From assembly GCA_022561415.1 (NCBI GenBank), contig JADFRH010000089.1, positions 1 through 8,175 on the forward strand: a DNA stretch of 8,175 nucleotides. The letters are read 5' to 3'. This DNA is from Planctomycetota bacterium. GTDB lineage: Bacteria > Planctomycetota > Phycisphaerae > UBA1845. The position numbers were made by a program, and so were the translations under genes. Of this stretch, positions 6,780 through 8,175 are shown piece by piece (within the stretch, counting starts at the first letter, position 1; each line of letters begins with the position of its first letter). The notes under the pieces are model-generated. The model worked only from the letters and a program-made list of their open reading frames with translations, was not told where the DNA came from and made no database searches.

Positions 6780-6919
6780 GACGGCGCTTCTTGGCGTTTT
6801 CGGCAACGACTGAAGAGATATGGCCCGAAGCTGTGGGCGACAACCGCGCCCGCAGTACTGGTAGGGTCACGTCGCCAGGTCGTGAATCGCTCCCCCCAAG
6901 CACTGACGGCGGGCGAGTC

Positions 6920-6948
6920 TAGAGTCGTCGGTGGGGGCCGACCGATAA
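6920..6948 (+). promoter_or_regulatory. Candidate sigma-28 promoter for fliD
   Basis: ACCGATAA at 6941-6948 matches the sigma-28 -10 consensus GCCGATAA at 7 of 8 positions. Upstream, TAGAGT at 6920-6925 resembles the TAAAGT -35, but the spacer between TAGA and the -10 is 17 rather than 15. It is about 80 bases before the fliD ATG, in the 250-bp gap after flagellin 2. It has the best -10-like element upstream of a flagellar gene here that also has a nearby -35 candidate. Confidence 0.35.
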
Positions 6949-7015
6949 ATTCGTCAGTGATGCTCCGCGCTTCCGGTGTCGCCAGGCGCCCAATAGCGGA
7001 CGTGAGGGCACGACT

Positions 7016-7020
7016 GAGGG
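7016..7020 (+). promoter_or_regulatory. Ribosome binding site of fliD
   Basis: GAGGG lies nine bases before the ATG at 7030. A second purine block, GAGG at 7025-7028, is only one base away from the ATG and is too close to act. Confidence 0.55.
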
Positions 7021-7029
7021 AACCGAGGT

Positions 7030-8175
7030 ATGAGCGGAATATCAAGCGGAATCGGACTGATCTCCGGGATCGACATGGCCAGCCTTATCGATCAGCTCAT
7101 GGCGATCGAGCGGATTCCGATCGAGAATCTTCAGCGACGTGTGTCGCGGATCGATGTACAGCGATCGGCTTTTCTCCAGCTTTCCGCTCAGTTGCTCTCG
7201 GTGCAAAACGCGGTCAGCGGATTCACCAAGCCCTCTTTCTTCAATCGGTTTTCGGCGACGACCTCGAACGATGCCGTTTTGACGGCTACCGCTGGCGCGG
7301 GCGCCGTCCCGAGCAACATCGCCTTCAAGGTGCGATCGCTGGTGGGCAGTCATTCGCTCATCAGCCGCGGCTTCGCCGACGACGATTCCACGGCCATCGG
7401 GACCGGAACGCTTACCATCGAAGTCGGCAACGGCAAGGTCAACAAGAGCATCGAACTCGACGCACTCAACGGAGGCGATGGTGTACGGCGCGGAACCATC
7501 AAGATCACCGATCGGACCGGCGCCTCGGCCGACATCGACCTGACCACAGCCGTCACGATCCAGGACCTGCTCGATGTGATCAATGCGGAGCCCAACATCC
7601 AGGTGCGGGCGAGTGTCACCGGGATCGGCGCCAACGGGGCAACCGGTGATCGGATCGTGATCGAAGACACCAGCGGTGGGGCGGGGTCGCTGACCATCGT
7701 GGACAAGTTCGGTGGTACGCTGGCCGCCGATCTGGGCATCGCCGGCTCCGTGGCCGCCGATCGAATCGACGGCGCCGATGTCGTGCGGCTCTCGCTGGGT
7801 ACGCCGCTTTCGTTCCTCAATGACGGGAACGGCGTGGGACGGTCACTCGCTGGAATCGATTTGTCCTTCCGCACAGATTCCGGTGACTTCGACGTGTCGC
7901 TCCGAAACGGTCTGGTCGGCCGGGAAGACACCGACCTACGCATCCTCAACGGCGGAAACGGCATTCGGCTCGGCCGCGTTCGGATCACGGATCGCAGCGG
8001 TAAGTCAGCGGATATCGACTTGACCGGCGCAACGACGGCGCGAGACATCCTCGACGCGATCAACGCGGCCGATGTATCCGTCAAAGCCACCATATTCGGT
8101 CTTGGTGACGCGTCGCTCTTTCTCATCTCAGACGAATCCGGTGTCTCCGGCGAAGCGGCCTCGGACCTGATAATC
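7030..8175 (+). CDS. fliD: Flagellar filament cap / hook-associated protein 2 FliD, N-terminal 382 residues (truncated by window edge)
   Basis: FliD forms the cap at the filament tip that folds exported flagellin into place; it is itself exported by the flagellar system. The N-terminal FliD domain covers about 1-110: GLISGIDMASLIDQLMAIER (9-28) and the heptad-like helix RRVSRIDVQRSAFLQLSAQL (36-55), followed by TTSNDAVLTATAG (77-89). From about 146 the protein enters repeated units of the flagellin hook-IN type: LNGGDGVRRGTIKITDRTGA (146-165) and LNGGNGIRLGRVRITDRSGK (306-325), each followed by SADIDLT and a Leu/Ile-rich helix ending in INA. A shorter unit begins at LNDGNGVGRSLAGIDLSF (263-280). 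No stop occurs before the edge; the C-terminal FliD domain and any fliS lie outside. It follows the two flagellins on the same strand, as expected for a filament module. The start is set by the SGLISGID-like N terminus and GAGGG nine bases upstream. Confidence 0.95.
   Translation, partial: MSGISSGIGLISGIDMASLIDQLMAIERIPIENLQRRVSRIDVQRSAFLQLSAQLLSVQNAVSGFTKPSFFNRFSATTSNDAVLTATAGAGAVPSNIAFKVRSLVGSHSLISRGFADDDSTAIGTGTLTIEVGNGKVNKSIELDALNGGDGVRRGTIKITDRTGASADIDLTTAVTIQDLLDVINAEPNIQVRASVTGIGANGATGDRIVIEDTSGGAGSLTIVDKFGGTLAADLGIAGSVAADRIDGADVVRLSLGTPLSFLNDGNGVGRSLAGIDLSFRTDSGDFDVSLRNGLVGREDTDLRILNGGNGIRLGRVRITDRSGKSADIDLTGATTARDILDAINAADVSVKATIFGLGDASLFLISDESGVSGEAASDLII
7465..8145 (+). repeat. Internal LNGGxG repeat units within fliD
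   Basis: At protein level, units starting at residues 146 and 306 share LNGG-x-G-[VI]-R-x-G-x-[IV]-x-ITDR-[TS]-G-x-SADIDLT and then a DLLDVINA or DILDAINA helix. A third, shortened unit starts at 263. Spacing between the full units is 160 residues. The array may continue beyond the window. Confidence 0.75.

Noticed and set aside
6780..6805. Possible intrinsic terminator after flagellin 2 (GGCGCTTCTTGGCGTTTT)
   Set aside because: The stem would be only about three pairs; too weak to call.
6882..7649. 255-codon plus-strand frame overlapping the fliD start
   Set aside because: Out of frame with FliD, extremely Arg/His/Gln-rich, and no family likeness; the FliD frame is supported by its N-terminal domain motifs.

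Overview
The window looks like a piece of a GC-rich bacterial chromosome, most likely from the Planctomycetota. That placement is inference from protein style. Both flagellins carry a GGGAxFxIxP block in the central domain, and the first ends in an AQPQNALALLG-type tail. The FliD carries repeated LNGGxGxRxGxxxITDRxG units. These features resemble planctomycete flagellar proteins as I remember them; no search was run.

Layout. Positions 1-1341 (minus strand) hold the first 447 residues of ThiC, the thiamine-pyrimidine synthase, cut by the left edge. A 436-bp divergent spacer (1342-1777) holds three AAACGTC boxes, a long-range inverted repeat and two abutting hairpins, but no recognisable TPP riboswitch. 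An HDOD-domain protein follows at 1778-2695 (plus). The next 865 bp (2696-3560) have no convincing gene but are dense in inverted and direct repeats. Then come two paralogous flagellin genes (3561-5045 and 5328-6779), with a strong intrinsic terminator between them, and the first 382 residues of FliD, the filament cap (7030 to the right edge).

How the genes fit together. The two flagellins and FliD form a filament module: subunits that polymerise plus the cap that folds them into the growing tip. The terminator after flagellin 1 implies that flagellin 2 has its own promoter. Weak sigma-28-like sequences lie upstream of flagellin 2 and fliD. HDOD proteins are commonly signalling or regulatory outputs, so a role for this one in motility is possible but rests only on position. 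ThiC is housekeeping metabolism, read divergently.

The main unexplained signal is the 865-bp gap before flagellin 1. It has successive stem-loops between 3136 and 3287, two of which compete for the same four bases. It also has a 15-bp element repeated 310 bp apart, several GGA motifs, and a start region that nearly copies the fliD start. I see no tRNA, rRNA, CRISPR array, insertion sequence or phage gene, and no clear new defence or mobile system.
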